Source: Sinohyriopsis cumingii
Taxonomy: Eukaryota > Mollusca > Bivalvia > Unionida > Unionidae
Assembly: GCA_028554795.2 (NCBI GenBank)
Contig: CM068827.1
Location: 75,031,244 to 75,095,243, forward strand
DNA length: 64,000 nucleotides
Direction of reading: 5' to 3'
The notes under the pieces are model-generated. The model was given only the letters and a program-made list of their open reading frames with translations, was not told the origin of the DNA and ran no database searches. The position numbers and the translations under genes were made by a program. Shown here piece after piece: positions 26,148-38,752 of the stretch. Position 1 is the first letter of the stretch; every line of letters starts with the position of its first letter.

Positions 26148-26343
26148 CATGGGTGCACAACCTTTTTTGCCAAGGGCCAGATTACATTTTTTAAGACCAT
26201 TCGAGGGCCGCAAACACTAATTTCTTTTATATAATTACTGTTCAAGGGCCAGATTTATGTGTTGTTTCAATTTTCCCTGAGGACCGGATAGAACACGTTC
26301 GAGGGCCGGATCCGGCCTGCGGGCCATGGGTTTTGCACCCCTG
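26148..26343. mobile_element. hAT-type MITE
   Basis: The termini CATGGGTGCACAACC and, inverted, CAGGGGTGCAAAACC form imperfect inverted repeats. Next to them are GGGCCAGAT and GGGCCGGATCCGGCC blocks typical of hAT non-autonomous elements. It is bounded by a perfect 8-bp target-site duplication CTATAGTA (26140-26147 and 26344-26351), the hallmark length for hAT. 196 bp, no transposase. Confidence 0.85.
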
Positions 26344-26564
26344 CTATAGTAAGTACATAATATGGCTTGTAATGTATAGTTCATACGTTCTGAACGTTGA
26401 TTGTATTTTGGGCATTTTGCCGATTATTTGCTATGAGATGAGTTAAACTATTATGTTGCGAGCAAAGGAAGTTCATCTTCGACTTTCATGGGAGGGGGTG
26501 GGGGTATTCTTTACAAGGCGTATCCGTGGGTGCTTGTTGATAAATATTGTTGCTTCTGTTGCAG

Positions 26565-26696
26565 CAACTAGCTCTATGGTAGGCGAAATACTAATTCTTC
26601 ACAATATAACCCGGTACTGTGACGGAACCTATGTGTGTGCCGCCGATAACGGAGTTCCACCAAGGGCAGAGAAAGCGTTTAAAGTCATGGTACTAT
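26565..26696 (+). CDS. Ig-superfamily gene, exon: second half of Ig2
   Basis: The acceptor is GCTTCTGTTGCAG and the donor a perfect GTAAGT. Phase 1 at both ends, 44 codons. It encodes the C-terminal strands of Ig2: EILILHNITRYCDGTYVCAA, with sequon NIT, the D-G-x-Y-x-C signature and the second disulphide cysteine. It ends at FKVMVL. An extra cysteine just before the signature (RYCDGTYVC) is unusual for the position. Confidence 0.9.
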
Positions 26697-27137
26697 GTAA
26701 GTAGTCAGAGTCATCCAGCTATCCCAGTCCTTAATGCTAAATAACAATATTTTGTAACGATGGTTTTTGTTTCTTTCTGTTGATATGGAAATATTAAAGC
26801 GGTGGTGTCAAAGCGAGATATTAATGTTTCATACGTCATCAAGGACATGTCTTTTGAATCTACAAGACAAGATAGTGATTGCGATGAGTTAAAAATAGTA
26901 TACTGACATACGGACATATTTACAGAGTAGGCGGTTACGATATAGAAATACATGGACATGACGAAAGGAAACATGAACTAAGAAGGGAAAATGAATGAAA
27001 ATATTATTTTTATTTTTGGGGGCATTTGTGTTTTGTTTTTTTTTGTTGTTGATTTTTGGGTTATTTTTTTTCTTCTTCGAATATCAGAGAATAGATGGTT
27101 GATTGCCTATCATTAATGACATTTTCGTCTCTTTCTT

Positions 27138-27290
27138 TAGCAATATAATGCTATGGAAATGGGAGATAAGTGCCTTTCCCAAAAACACAACAAGTCAGCC
27201 TACATGAGTTGTCCTGGGTGGGTATAACACATGTGAACATTGGGTCACGAGTCCGATGCTCTAACAACTGAGCGACTTAAGCCGGCATGT
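27138..27290 (-). mobile_element. tRNA-derived SINE fragment
   Basis: On the minus strand it starts with a tRNA-like head, GGCTTAAGTCGCTCAGTTG, and ends near GGCACTTATCTCCCATTTCC. Old and truncated; no target-site duplication found. Confidence 0.4.
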
Positions 27291-27854
27291 GAGAATAGAT
27301 TTCGTGCATATTTTCTTGTCAGAAAGATTAGCGTGAACGAGATTTGACATCGTGAGTTGAACGATAATTGATCAACCAGTTTTCAAAACGCGGGATTCTG
27401 AAATTCAGGAACTGAATAATGCCAGTAAATTTGAAATATACAGACCGAAGTGGACTGGGGCGAGCACGAGAGCCCCGTGTATTTCAAGTGAGACCCAAAT
27501 ATCAAATAGTACAAATACTATAATCTAATATTTTATACCGATATCGTCCGATATTACAACTATATTAATCTAATATTTCCAGGGGTCAAAAGAGACTTCT
27601 ACCACAAAAAGCAAAATATTGTAATTTCAATTACAGACTTATGACGATACACTACAGCTAAGTCGTTTTTTCTTTGCAATCAATAATAGTTTGCAAACCA
27701 TGGGTAAAATAATGCTAATTTATTCATTGTTCTCTAAAAATTGCAGATTTTTTCAATGTAAACCTGAATATTATTTTTTCAAAGTAGTAAATACAGATAT
27801 GATATGCCGTCTATCAGAAACGAAATATAATATATCAGATCATCATCATCATCA

Positions 27855-30800
27855 TCATTGGCGACTCAGTCTCGAAAGACCATGCGAATAGCGCCCTTGG
27901 GGTGTTGTCTGTCTCTGTTGGCATCGTCTGCTGTGGCTGTGCAGGTCTATACGTGAGTGACAGTCCCTATTGCAGTTGGTGCAGACATACTGGGAAGTCT
28001 GCATTACTGTGGTTGCTGCCGCATTCTTCTTTCTCTTACGTTTCTCTGCCGCCAACTGGCCTCTCCTCGCATCAGCGACTGATATGCCATTGTTTACCGT
28101 CAGTCTCCAGGTGTCTCGGTCCTCGGCCAGCTCTTCCCAGCCATCGGGTGAAACGCTGCATGCCTTCATGTCCCTCTTGCATATATCCTTGAAACGGAGT
28201 GAGGGGCGTCCGACTCTTCTCATGCCAATGGCCAGTTGTCCATATAGTATGTCCTTTGGCAGCCTTCCATCTTCCATGCGCCGGACGTGTCCTAGCCATC
28301 AAAGGCGGCGTTTGCTCAGCAGGGAGTACATGCTGGGGGTACTTGCACGCTGAAGGATCTGGCTGTGTGGAACACGGTCTTGCCAGCTGATTTTCAGGAT
28401 GCGTTTTAGGCACCGTATATGGAAGGAGTTGAGCCGGCGTTCTTGCCTCATGTAGGTACTCCAGGTCTCACTTCCATATAGAAAGGTGCTGAAAAACGCA
28501 GGCCTGGTAGACTCGGACCTTGGTGTGCTCTGTCAGAGCGTTGTTTTCCCACACCCTCTTCGTTAATCGAGCCATGATGGCGTTTGCCTTTCCAAGCCTT
28601 TTGTCCATCTCCATATCAATTGAGAGAGTGTTGCTGATGGTTGACCCTAGGTAGGTAAAGTTGTTGACTGCTTCCAGGGTGACACCGATGATTTTGATGG
28701 AAGGGGCAATGGTGGTATCTTGCACGCTGACATTTGTTTTTTCCAAGCTGATGGTGAGACCAAACTGCATGCAGGCATCAGCAAAACGGTCTCCCAGTCT
28801 CTGGAGGGCTTCCTCGGTGTGGGCCACAAGAGCTGCGTTATCTGCAAAAAGCATCTCGCTGATGAGCACAGCTCTCACTTTGTTCTTTGAGCACAGTCGT
28901 GCCAGGTTGAACAGCCTCCCATCGGACCTGGTGTGTAGATATATGCCATCGGTGGACGTGTCGAAGGCGTAAGACAGGAGCAGGGAGAAGAAGATCCCAA
29001 AAAGTGTTGGTGCCAGCACGCAGCCCTGCTTCACGCCGTTGTTAATTGGGAAGGAGGTTGAGGAGGATCCATCATACAGGATTGTTCCCTTCATATCTGC
29101 ATGGAAAGAGATTATCATGCTGAGTAGTTTTGGGGGGCACCGATCTTACTCAGAAGTTCAAAAAGGCCATTCCTGCTGACCAAGTCAAATGCCTTGGTGA
29201 GGTCGGTGAACATCATGTAGAGTGGTTGACCTTGCTGTCTGCTCTTCTCTTGGAGTTGTCGTAGGGAGAAGATCATGTCTGTCGTCCACCTGCCTGCTCT
29301 GAAGCCGCACTGTGATTCCGGGTACACACGGTCCGCCAGCAACTGCAGCCTGTTGAGTATGATGCGGGCGTACACTTTACCAACGATACTCAAGAGCGAG
29401 ATCCCTCTGTAATTATTACAGTCACTGCGGTCGCCCTTGTTTTTGTAAAGGGTCACAATGGTGGCATCGCGCATGTCTTGGCGGACTACTCCTTCCTCCC
29501 AGCAGAGGCAAAGTAGCCCGTGCAGTGGTTTAATCAATGTTGGTTTTCCACGTTTGATGGCTTCGGGCGGGATGCTGTCACTACCTGGTGCTTTGTCGTT
29601 TGGAAGGGAGTCGATTGCTGAGCTCCTCTAAGGTTGGCACTTTGTCGAGCTCTTCCATGGTGGGCAGATTCTTTATGCTGCTGAGGGCTGCATCGGTGAC
29701 TGACGTTTCTCGGGAGTATAGCTCTGAGTAGTGCTCTACCCATCTGGCCATCTGTTGCCCATGGTCTGTGATTTTCTCTCCCGTCAGAGATTTCAGGGGA
29801 GCGACCCCTTTCACTGTAGGGCCTGGAGCCTTCTTGATGCCACTGTACATACCTTGGATGTTTCCTGACTCGGCACTGCGCTGGATCCCTTCACACAGTT
29901 GTTGCCAGTACTCGTTCGCGCACTGTCTAGCAATGCGTTGGGTGTTACTTCGGGCACTTCTGAGAGAAGCATGCGTCCGTTCATTAGGGCATTTTTTGTA
30001 AGCTATGAAGGATTTTCGTTTCTCCTCGATTTGTGGTTCCATCCTTGATAGGTGTGCGTTGAACCAGTCCTGGCTGGGTCGTTCCTTCTTGCCAACATTG
30101 ACATAGCTGTACTGTAGATGGCACCCTTCATGGCATTCCACTTGGCTGTATCGTCGTGCTCCGGCAGGTCCTGTAGAGCCTCGTCCAGGGCAGACACATA
30201 CTCCTCCACCTTGGCAGGGACTGACATCTGCGCAGTGTTTATGCGAGTACGTCCGTTTGGTTTTGAGCGGTGTAGCGTGTGTGGCTGTAGTCGCACTCTG
30301 CTGCTCACGAGGGCATGGTCGGAGTCGCAGTCTGCACTGTGGTAGGTTCTGGTGGAGAGGACGCTTTTAAGGGCAGAGCGCCTGGTGATGACCAAGTCGA
30401 GTTGGTGCCAGTGATGAGATCTGGGGTGTTTCCTTGACACTTTGTATTGTGGCTTACACTTGAAGAAGGTGTTTGTGACGCACAGGCCATGGTAGGTGCA
30501 TAGCTCCAGCAGTCTCTTACCGTTTTCATTGGTCTTTCCAGTGCCATGATATCAACGGCAGGTAGGCCATGACTCGTGGTCCGCACCTACTCTGGCATTA
30601 AAGTCGCCGAGGAGGAATAGTGGTTCATTTTTGGGGCATCCTTTGATCTGTTCGTCCAGCTGCCCATAGAACTGATCCTTCGCGTCTTCTGACGATATGA
30701 TGGTTGGGGCGTAGACACTGATGATGTTGACAGGACCTGAAGCAGTGGTGAGGCGGATGGACAAGAGACGCTCAGTGCCCCCTGTGGGAGGTTCAACCGA

Positions 30801-31044
30801 GGCCAGGAGATTGTTTTTTGATGGCGAAGTCCACTCCGTGCTGGTGGGGCTCCTCAGGTTCTCGACCCTTCCAGAACAAGGTGTAGTTTTCCTCTCTGAG
30901 GGAGCCACTAGAGGCGAGCCTGGTTTCCTGGAGGGAAGCTATGCTGATATTTAGTCTGGTGAGTTCTCTATCGATGATGGCCGTCTTTCTGGTGTCGTCC
31001 ACTTCTCTGAGATCGTCGGAGATGCCTGTACACATGGTGCGCAC
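27855..31044 (-). pseudogene. Endonuclease-reverse transcriptase polyprotein of LINE family A, broken
   Basis: Fragments in order on the minus strand. Endonuclease 30003-31044: SLQETRL with the catalytic Glu, ISVYAPT, LFLLGDFNARVGADHESW, HQLDLVITRR, and SADCDSDHALV with the terminal Asp-His pair. Linker 29581-30141. Reverse transcriptase 28468-29537: NNYRGISLLS, CGFRAGR, MMFTDLTKAFD with the first catalytic Asp, GVKQGCVLAPTLF, and the catalytic box as FADN instead of FADD. C-terminal part 27855-28413: RRLRWLGHVRRM-like start, GRPSLRFKDICKRDM, then a CxxC...HxxxC finger (YVCTNCNRDCHSRIDLHSHS). At least five frame breaks plus the FADN change make it non-functional. The clade (RTE-like or other APE group) is not decided. 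Confidence 0.9.
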
Positions 31045-31652
31045 ATTCTAGCTTGCAAATCGAAGAGCTGGAGTCTTCTTTATTAGTTTCTTGTTTCTTT
31101 TGTCTGGTGTGGAATTACCGTCTGCTTGTCATGCTGAACAATACACTGAGCTCCAGACACCCACTGGAGCAGGCAGACGATGGCGGGTCAACACCTTATT
31201 GACCGGGGGCTGCCCGGCTTGAGGCGGGCGATAGTTGGCCAGTGGGACACGATGATCCCTCCCACCGTCAAAGCTGACCCGTGGCGCCCCTTCCCTACGC
31301 CAATCGGGTGGGACTTATTACCCGTAAACTGTCAGCTTCCGTGTTGTTTCCTCACTCAGTAGCGAGACTGGAGTGTCCTCTCCAGGGCGCAAGTCTGGGT
31401 GTGGAGTATGGAGATCCTGGTCTGCCCAGACGTTAGGATCTCCCTCTCGTCCTTGCTGGTGGGGTCCAAAGGAATGCTGAGCATGACATTTGGCACCAGT
31501 TTGGATGCAGGAGCTGCCGGAAGGAGGTCGTAGTCGACCCCCAGCCGCCTTAGGGGCTCCACTCCGTATTTTCTGTCTAGGTTTACTCCCGTAGCATTTC
31601 CTTCTCCCGAAGATATCCACAAGGCAGTGGAGGCATAATCCAATGGATGGGA

Positions 31653-31783
31653 CTTGGTGGGTTTTGAATCAGAGTTTCCTTCTCTTAGATGAACTGCCTG
31701 ACAAGGCTAACGAGCTTCATCTGCCCGGGTTTGGAGTCAGAGTTTCCCTTCTCTTAGACTGGTTGCCTGCCAAGGCTAAGGAG
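31653..31783 (-). repeat. Two ~68-bp tandem units in the leader of LINE family A
   Basis: 31653-31714 and 31721-31783 are diverged direct repeats sharing CAGAGTTTCCxTCTCTTAGA and GCCTGxCAAGGCTAA in plus-strand reading. Repeated leaders in LINEs can act as internal promoter monomers; that role is inferred. Confidence 0.75.
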
Positions 31784-32190
31784 CCCAGTCTGCCCACCCA
31801 GTTATACCGCCGGGCACTCGGTTGCGCCACACAGCAGGCTCTGTTTAAAACAGGGGGCCCCGCGTGAAGGTGCTGCTGTGGACACAATAGTGTAGGAGAG
31901 GCCATATGCAAGTAACCTCCTGCCCCGCAGAGCGAGACAGTGGTCCTGCGGCAATATATCAGATAGGATGTGCAAAATAGCAGATTCAACATTAATGTAT
32001 TGGATAGAATGTATGATATCATATATGATATTATTACATCAGAAATTATATGTAATATATCAAGATCGATATGTACTACATCAGAAACGTTTTCAAATAT
32101 GGAATATGTACCTATTGGGTTTTAAAATACCATCAAATTGGACATTTAATACTTTCAAAGTTTATTAAAATGTCTCTCAACAATGTGAAT

Positions 32191-32192
32191 GT

Positions 32193-32263
<71 letters not shown>

Positions 32264-32273
32264 CAGAGAGAGA
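32191..32273. repeat. (GT)n-(GA)n microsatellite
   Basis: About 28 GT units followed by GA units, just right of the LINE insertion. Confidence 0.95.
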
Positions 32274-32486
32274 AGGGGGGAAGAGAAAGAGCATGTTGCG
32301 GCATATGGTTGGATGCTTGCTTCCTTCTCGAAATCGTGTTACAAATGAGGATACATGTATCTAAACAGAGCACTATCATATCAAGGGATAAAAAGAACTA
32401 GCCAAGCTCCTTCGTGGATGACAAGTATGGTGGGACGATATCAAGTTACCACTAGACATTAAGCGTCAGTCAAGGTCGACGAAGAG

Positions 32487-32489
<3 letters not shown>

Positions 32490-32557
<68 letters not shown>
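32490..32557. repeat. (TA)n microsatellite
   Basis: About 34 TA units followed by GATA and GA tracts. Confidence 0.95.
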
Positions 32558-32560
<3 letters not shown>

Positions 32561-32579
32561 GATATAGATAGATAGATAT

Positions 32580-35500
32580 AAAGAGAGAGAGGGGGCTTTT
32601 ACTCTCGCTCGTTGCTATGAGAAGGGAGCAGCGTTCAGCAAAGGGACTCTGAACCCATTTAGTCTTCCTTATATGGTCTCTACATATGTTTCTTCGTACT
32701 GACCATTCCACTGTACCCAGATAATATGTTACTCTAAAATACCCTTAAAAGATGAACTCAAGGTGGAGTTCTTGTCATAGATTAATTGGCATTTTCTTTA
32801 GAGTCTGGACTGTAAACAAACCACCGTGCAATAGATCACAGAATAATATTTCACTTCTGGATCAGCATCAGTTCCTCATTACTCACCTTGCCCTGTCGCC
32901 TAAATACACATAGACAGTCACACCATAATGTTCAAATTCTAAAGAATAAAGATTACCTTAAAATCAATACCAAGAACGTCAAAATCTAGTTATTGTTACC
33001 ACCAAATCAGAGAAGATTATATGCTCTAAAACTAGGACCGGGACTATGTTCGTGAGTACTGAACTGAAAGGCTAAATTATGTATGGAAAATTTTAGTCCA
33101 AGTTTTATATTTGCATGTCATGCCTATTGCGAATTTACACATGACCTTTTCATGTCATAGCAAAGACGGTGTGTGACAACTGTCCGAGTGTGCAGTGCTG
33201 GTGGCTGGTGTTTCAAAATTTGCATATTTTTGGCCAAGAGCTCTTGAGAAACCAAAGCTCTATGTTCACTTTCTTCTTAATTATCGGAATTTATCAATGT
33301 AGTAAAAACTTGCAAAATTGCAATCAAGATAAGTTCTATCCAAAGCTATGTTTGCGATATACAAACATTGATAAATTGAATTTTAATAGAAATTTAAATA
33401 AACATTTAAATTTAGAAAACTAAATTTTAACGAAAACTTAAATTTTCATTTAAATTTTAAATTTAAATCGACAAATTGTAGACAGCAAAGTTGGCTAATG
33501 AATGTTATTTAAAACAAGTGGTAGTTTTGGACTGTACAACTCATAATATTTTGTCCGAGGGTTGTGAGGCAAAAAAGCTCACAGTGAGTTTTGTAGCAAT
33601 ATTCAGTATGTCTGCTTAAATGGCAAGTGATATATTCAACATTTAAGTGCCAGGTTCTCTGCCGATTGTTGCTAAAAAAAATAACGCACTCAGAATTTCC
33701 ATTTTGACGGGAACCAGTACCATGTTTCATAGTAAAAATGTATTGCATTTTAATGTCAATAGCCACAAAAGGCGACAATGAAACAGGAAAATACAATTCC
33801 AAGGAGTCTCTACCTTACTGAACAACAGTGGTCATCTCTCTCATGAAGACCAAGCCATGTCCTTGAGGTGCTATTTATCAGTGTGGTAATATGAACTAAT
33901 TCTGGCCACTTATGGTAGGTACAATTGGTATGTCACAATGAAACCTTGGTATCACCACCTGACTAATGGAGAACTTTCAAAATAATCAAGTTCTTCCACC
34001 TTGTTCCAGATACCAGGCTAGACCTGAAAAGATACAACACAGATTAGTAAGATGTAGGTAAATGAAGTTAAAATGTCCTTGATATGGAGTTGTCAAAATA
34101 ATATCAAGGGTGCAAGGACATGAACAACAATAAATCTAAAATAATGACACTCAGAAATGTGAAGCAATGGGCATGTATTAAGGTGGCTATACATCTCATG
34201 AAGGTTACTGGAAGTATGTTTATTAAATTATGTTCAGCCATTTACATGCTAAATAATTAATAAGGTACACTAGCTATCAAAAAGTTTAAGGCAATGTGGG
34301 AATGGTGAGGTTTGATCATTTGTGCAACAATTAGTACATACTAGTATATAACAATGTTAGGTGACTGTCTACTAAATTAAAAGATAGTACCTATGATTAA
34401 TGACTGAAATAACACTTTTGGCAAGTATGTGCCTCACATATCAACTAGAGGTACCAGCAGATAATATATCATTAATTAACTTTAAAATTCTGATCCCCCT
34501 AAATGTAAAAAAAGACGGATATTTGTATATGTTGGACATGTACTATGTACTTACTAAGTTCAACCGTGAAAACATAATTCAAACGATCAGTTTTGAACAT
34601 TTCAGCTCTATATTTATGAGTGTCGGTTACAAATTATTAAGGTGAATGGTTCATTGCAACGTGGTATCAACGGGCGCTAGAATATCGCACACTGTCAAAG
34701 TACTAAATTAGAATGCGCTACCATACACAAGCATATTCATTATGAAATAAGATTTTGAGATATTTTCATCACATACATCCTGATATGTGCCTTACTGATC
34801 AACTATAGGTACAGTTATACCCTATATATGATGTACTAAATGTAAACTTCTGATTCCAAACATTCTGAAATATGTGGGCATATGTTGTTGTGGGATATTT
34901 AACCATGTTAAGATCAATTATAGAAAGTTAAATTTAAAATAATTTTTTGGAACATTAGTATCGGCTAAGAATTATTTTTTAGTAATGAACAATGTATAAA
35001 GTAAAATGGGTGATTAGAAAGGGATATCATCTTATGCCACAACATCAGACATTGTCTTAACCAAACTGAAAAAAGGAATGCATTTTGTGTTAAACTTACT
35101 TCGTTTTGCTCTTTGCTTACACCCATGGGTTCATAGACTTGTGAAAAGTATATTTTATCCCTTTGACCTATTTTTCGTTAGACATGTTTCATTGTCTGAG
35201 ACTTTAAAATGGCTTAGTAGACAAATTGAGGAGGGTCTGCTATTGAGTTTTCATATCCATCCTCTCATTTAGTACCATATAAATGTTTTTATAAACAATA
35301 ACAGAAAAGCCGTAAAAGCAGATATGTGTTAATCATATAATAATCCCATGATAAACACATAAATTAGCCGCTTGGACCCAAAACAAATAGCATAAATGTC
35401 CTAAAGACACAATATCAGCCAGAAAGATGTCTTCCTGTGCTTTGAATAAAGACCTCATTCGGAATTTTAAAATATATTTTCTATGACAGAATTTCACAAA

Positions 35501-36804
35501 TATTCACCACTGCAGCTTGTGAAAGTTGTATAAATACTTAAAAGCTGATAATAACGAGTATTAACCCCACAGACTTTATACACATGAATTTTTTGCAGAA
35601 ATGTAAAATAAATATTTTAAAAGTTCGCTTAAACTGATTTTCTTATGAAATTTTTAAAATTATAAATTATGTACTTCTACTTTTGAAGACAATATACTGA
35701 ATCGGACGTAATAATTGTGACCTCAGTCCAAATATCGTACAAATTATCAATCCAGCTCATAAGTAAATCAGGACAAAAGCAATATTATGCCTATGAAGGC
35801 CTCAGCGTAAATCAAAGTAATGGAAGTACTACACATGTTTTAGGGAAACGAAAAGAGATACGGATTATTCCTCTATTACCATAATATATCTGTGCAATTT
35901 TATATCTTAGATTCAAAAGAAGTACGAGGAATTACTTAATCAACTCCGCTTATTAGTATCTGCCATGCAATACAGATCAGACCCTGTTTACTTTGTTATA
36001 TGCGGGATTGATTAAGACACAACTCAGCAAGACCCATGTTTGACCCATTCAATTGTAACTTGGGACCAGCACTGACTACTTGATTAAATATTGTGTCCTT
36101 GTGCTAGGCTGTTTGGCGTACATTTGGTCGACATGAACTGCGTGAAAGCTATACAGCTAACAAAATATATTATGTAGTGTTATCGTTTCGGATCAAGCGC
36201 ATAAGCGGCTACCTTTGCCGAATACGAAAATGGCAAATCTTTGTAACCCTAACCACTCACTGTTAAACTTTACCAAGAATTCATGACAAAATATATTAGT
36301 TCAAGATCTTCCTACTTAACCTATGGTAATCGGTTAGCTTTTGTTCCATTAGCTCGATTGAGACACAAATGCAGTATTCTCTTAAGTCCTGGTCCATCTT
36401 CTGTGCGGTTACCAATCGAAATCGATCATCAGTTCTATTTAGAGTGGGGAATATGATCACACAGTAATATATTATTACAAAAGCTCGCTTTCCTCAATAT
36501 CAGTTTTGTCTTGTCAACTATTTTGCTTGGAAAAACACCTTGCGCTACTTAGCAAAATATTTCAATTTGAAAAAGAAGTTATAAAAACAAAGAAATTTAC
36601 CCAAACGTAAGTTAAATTTGCTTGATCATTATTGCAGTTTCTCGCTGTATATGCAATAAGTAATTCCATTAATGGATCTCATTAGACTTATTCTGTACAT
36701 AACTGCTCTCAGATGATCGTACTTTCGTTGTTAACCAATGTTAAAATAATCAACTATTAAAAATGAGACATAAAACTAGTTAAATACACCAAACCCTACC
36801 GTCA

Positions 36805-36807
<3 letters not shown>
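32580..36807. other. Intron sequence before the Ig3 exon
   Basis: No exon recognised. Contains an AT-rich palindromic-looking stretch at 33370-33470 (repeated ATTTAAAT) and a weak 358-bp-offset duplication (34400-34560 with 34757-34900). Confidence 0.45.

Positions 36808-36855
<48 letters not shown>
36808..36855. repeat. (CT)n microsatellite
   Basis: 24 CT units, 300 bp before the Ig3 exon. Confidence 0.95.
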
Positions 36856-36858
<3 letters not shown>

Positions 36859-37157
36859 TTTATGGTGTATATTGGTTGTATACATGTATTTTCATTACAT
36901 TTTTGCGTTTGTATAATTGAGAAGAAAACCTACGTTGGAGAACATTTTTCCAGTCCTGTAGGCACGTATAACTTTTACTACTTACGGCAATAAAACATGT
37001 TTAAGAAACAAAACTTGAATAGATTTAGAATCATTACATAACGTTAGTCTCACCGTCATTAGTCTTTGAAGCTACCGTGCATTTTTCAGACACTGTAATA
37101 GCAAGCCGGACATGTTTTACAACGTAAAATCGGTTTCATCTTTTTTCTTAACCGCAG

Positions 37158-37451
37158 TCTCACCTGAAGTCACTCTGCTGAACTCCAGAATAGGTCAGGT
37201 GATTGGCAAGGAGACAATGCTGGAATGTAAGGTGTCAGCGTCACCACATGCATCCATTGTGTGGAAAAAGAACGGGACAGAAATCCCTACATCCCTGTAC
37301 AAATTCTGGACAGAGATCTACGATGAGGATGACTTTCACCAGAAGACCTTGACTTTAACTGTTATTGATATTCAGAAGGAGGATTTCGGTTACTACACGT
37401 GTGAGGCTTCCAATTCGCTAGGCTTTGACAGCGAGACCATGTTGCTATATG
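37158..37451 (+). CDS. Ig-superfamily gene, exon: complete Ig3
   Basis: The acceptor is TTCTTAACCGCAG and the donor a perfect GTAAGT. Phase 1 at both ends, 98 codons, a whole Ig domain in one exon. It runs from SPEVTLLNSRIGQVIG through TMLECKVSASP (first cysteine), ASIVWKKNGTEI (core Trp, sequon NGT), LTLTVIDIQKEDFGYYTCEA (second cysteine with the D-x-G-Y-Y-x-C signature) to SNSLGFDSETMLLYG. It is clean I-set sequence. Confidence 0.95.
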
Positions 37452-37458
37452 GTAAGTA

Positions 37459-37692
37459 ATAGCGTAGTTATCAAATAGCAAGAGTATGCGAAGCATCAGG
37501 ACCCACGAATACAGATGGCCCCCGAGCCCATCCAAATAAATTAATTTTTGCACTGTAGAAAGAAACTAGGAACAGCCAAAACACCATCCATCAAATACCG
37601 TAATTTTGGACCCGCAAAATTGATATTAATATTGCAGGGGCCCATCGGTAAACTTTGCATAGGGGCCCAAATATCCTACTTACGCCACTGAT
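37459..37692 (-). mobile_element. Possible DNA-transposon fragment
   Basis: The right end reads CAGTGGCGTAAGTAGG on the minus strand, a common terminus type, followed by GGGCCCC-containing sequence. The other end (near 37460, TAGCGTAGTTATC) is not a clear partner. Tentative. Confidence 0.3.
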
Positions 37693-37902
37693 AGTAAGAG
37701 ATGAGGAATGGAGGAACAAAACCGGCTCTTCTTGTAGAAATTAAAGGACCTAATATTATTTAAAGCTGCAATTTTGCTGAAAATGATTATTACAGTTCAC
37801 AGGGAATATCCACTAAGATGTAGTATAAAAAAATTAAATTTGAGTCATAATTCCCAAACTCGCAAAATATTCCACTATGGTACATACTTTTACCAACGAC
37901 GC

Positions 37903-37903
<1 letters not shown>

Positions 37904-37933
<30 letters not shown>
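37904..37933. repeat. (AC)n microsatellite
   Basis: About 15 AC units, followed by TATATGTGTGTGTG, which can pair with the AC run. Confidence 0.9.
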
Positions 37934-37936
<3 letters not shown>

Positions 37937-38602
37937 CACATATATGTGTGTGTGACTAACGACAACTATACAATGTACAGAACGATTTTGCAATTATAAA
38001 ATCGGTCCAGTTAAAAGCATGCTATTTAAAATTATCCAACTTAAATCCCATGTATTTTGATACGATTCAATACGATTGAGTCACATTAATGTAAGCCTGT
38101 CACAGAAGCTCACGTCACACGAACTGAAAAAGTAAAAACAAGTCAGCATTTTGGGGGATTATAGATTTATTCATAAAGGATAGAATTCTCTTGACTGTAA
38201 TTTCGGAAATTCAGACCTAAATCAAAGCCGTAAATCACATTTATATGGAATTCAAATGCACAAACTGTATTTGACACTATTCTTCTTGCGATGGAACCGC
38301 AACTATTTTCAGTAGATTTACGATGATTTATACATTTCCAGACTCGTGAAGATAGCTATATCCAGATATAAAATGTCTTATAGCTATATTTCCAGATATA
38401 GAATGTCTTATCAAATTCATGAAAACCAAAATTATTCAGACGGATAGGAAGTTAGAGTATAAATTAAAGAAATGAATTTGCCCAATTTTAGGTTGGTGGA
38501 TCAAATCTAACTGAACAGCTTCCATCACGACGATCTGAATGCGATTGACGGAATGAAGTATAATTATTTCACTGAATTTCTGTTGAATTAACTAATTAAC
38601 CA

Positions 38603-38667
<65 letters not shown>

Positions 38668-38705
38668 CTCTATGTGTGCGTGCGTGTGTGCGTGTCTCTG
38701 TGTGT

Positions 38706-38736
<31 letters not shown>

Positions 38737-38752
38737 CACAGACAGACAGATA
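38603..38752. repeat. (TA)n plus (GACA)n microsatellites
   Basis: About 31 TA units, then TGTGCG and GATA/GACA tetranucleotide tracts. Confidence 0.95.

Larger units (their letters stand above)
27841..31952 (-). mobile_element. Near-full-length dead non-LTR retrotransposon (family A)
   Basis: The element is on the minus strand, more GC-rich than its surroundings, and bounded by a 12-bp target-site duplication AATATATCAGAT (27829-27840 and 31953-31964). Its 3' end is a short (ATG)n tail, seen as CATCATCAT at 27841. From the 5' end (31952 downward) come a GC-rich leader with two ~68-bp tandem repeats, an APE-type endonuclease, a reverse transcriptase and a C-terminal zinc-finger region. The frame is broken several times. 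It lies in the 10.5-kb intron before the Ig3 exon, antisense to the host gene. Confidence 0.9.

Noticed and set aside
27902..28390. Plus-strand proteins opposite the LINE (also 28661-28972, 29768-30001 and 30721-30954)
   Set aside because: Antisense shadows of the GC-rich LINE coding sequence, which has recognisable reverse-transcriptase and endonuclease motifs on the minus strand.
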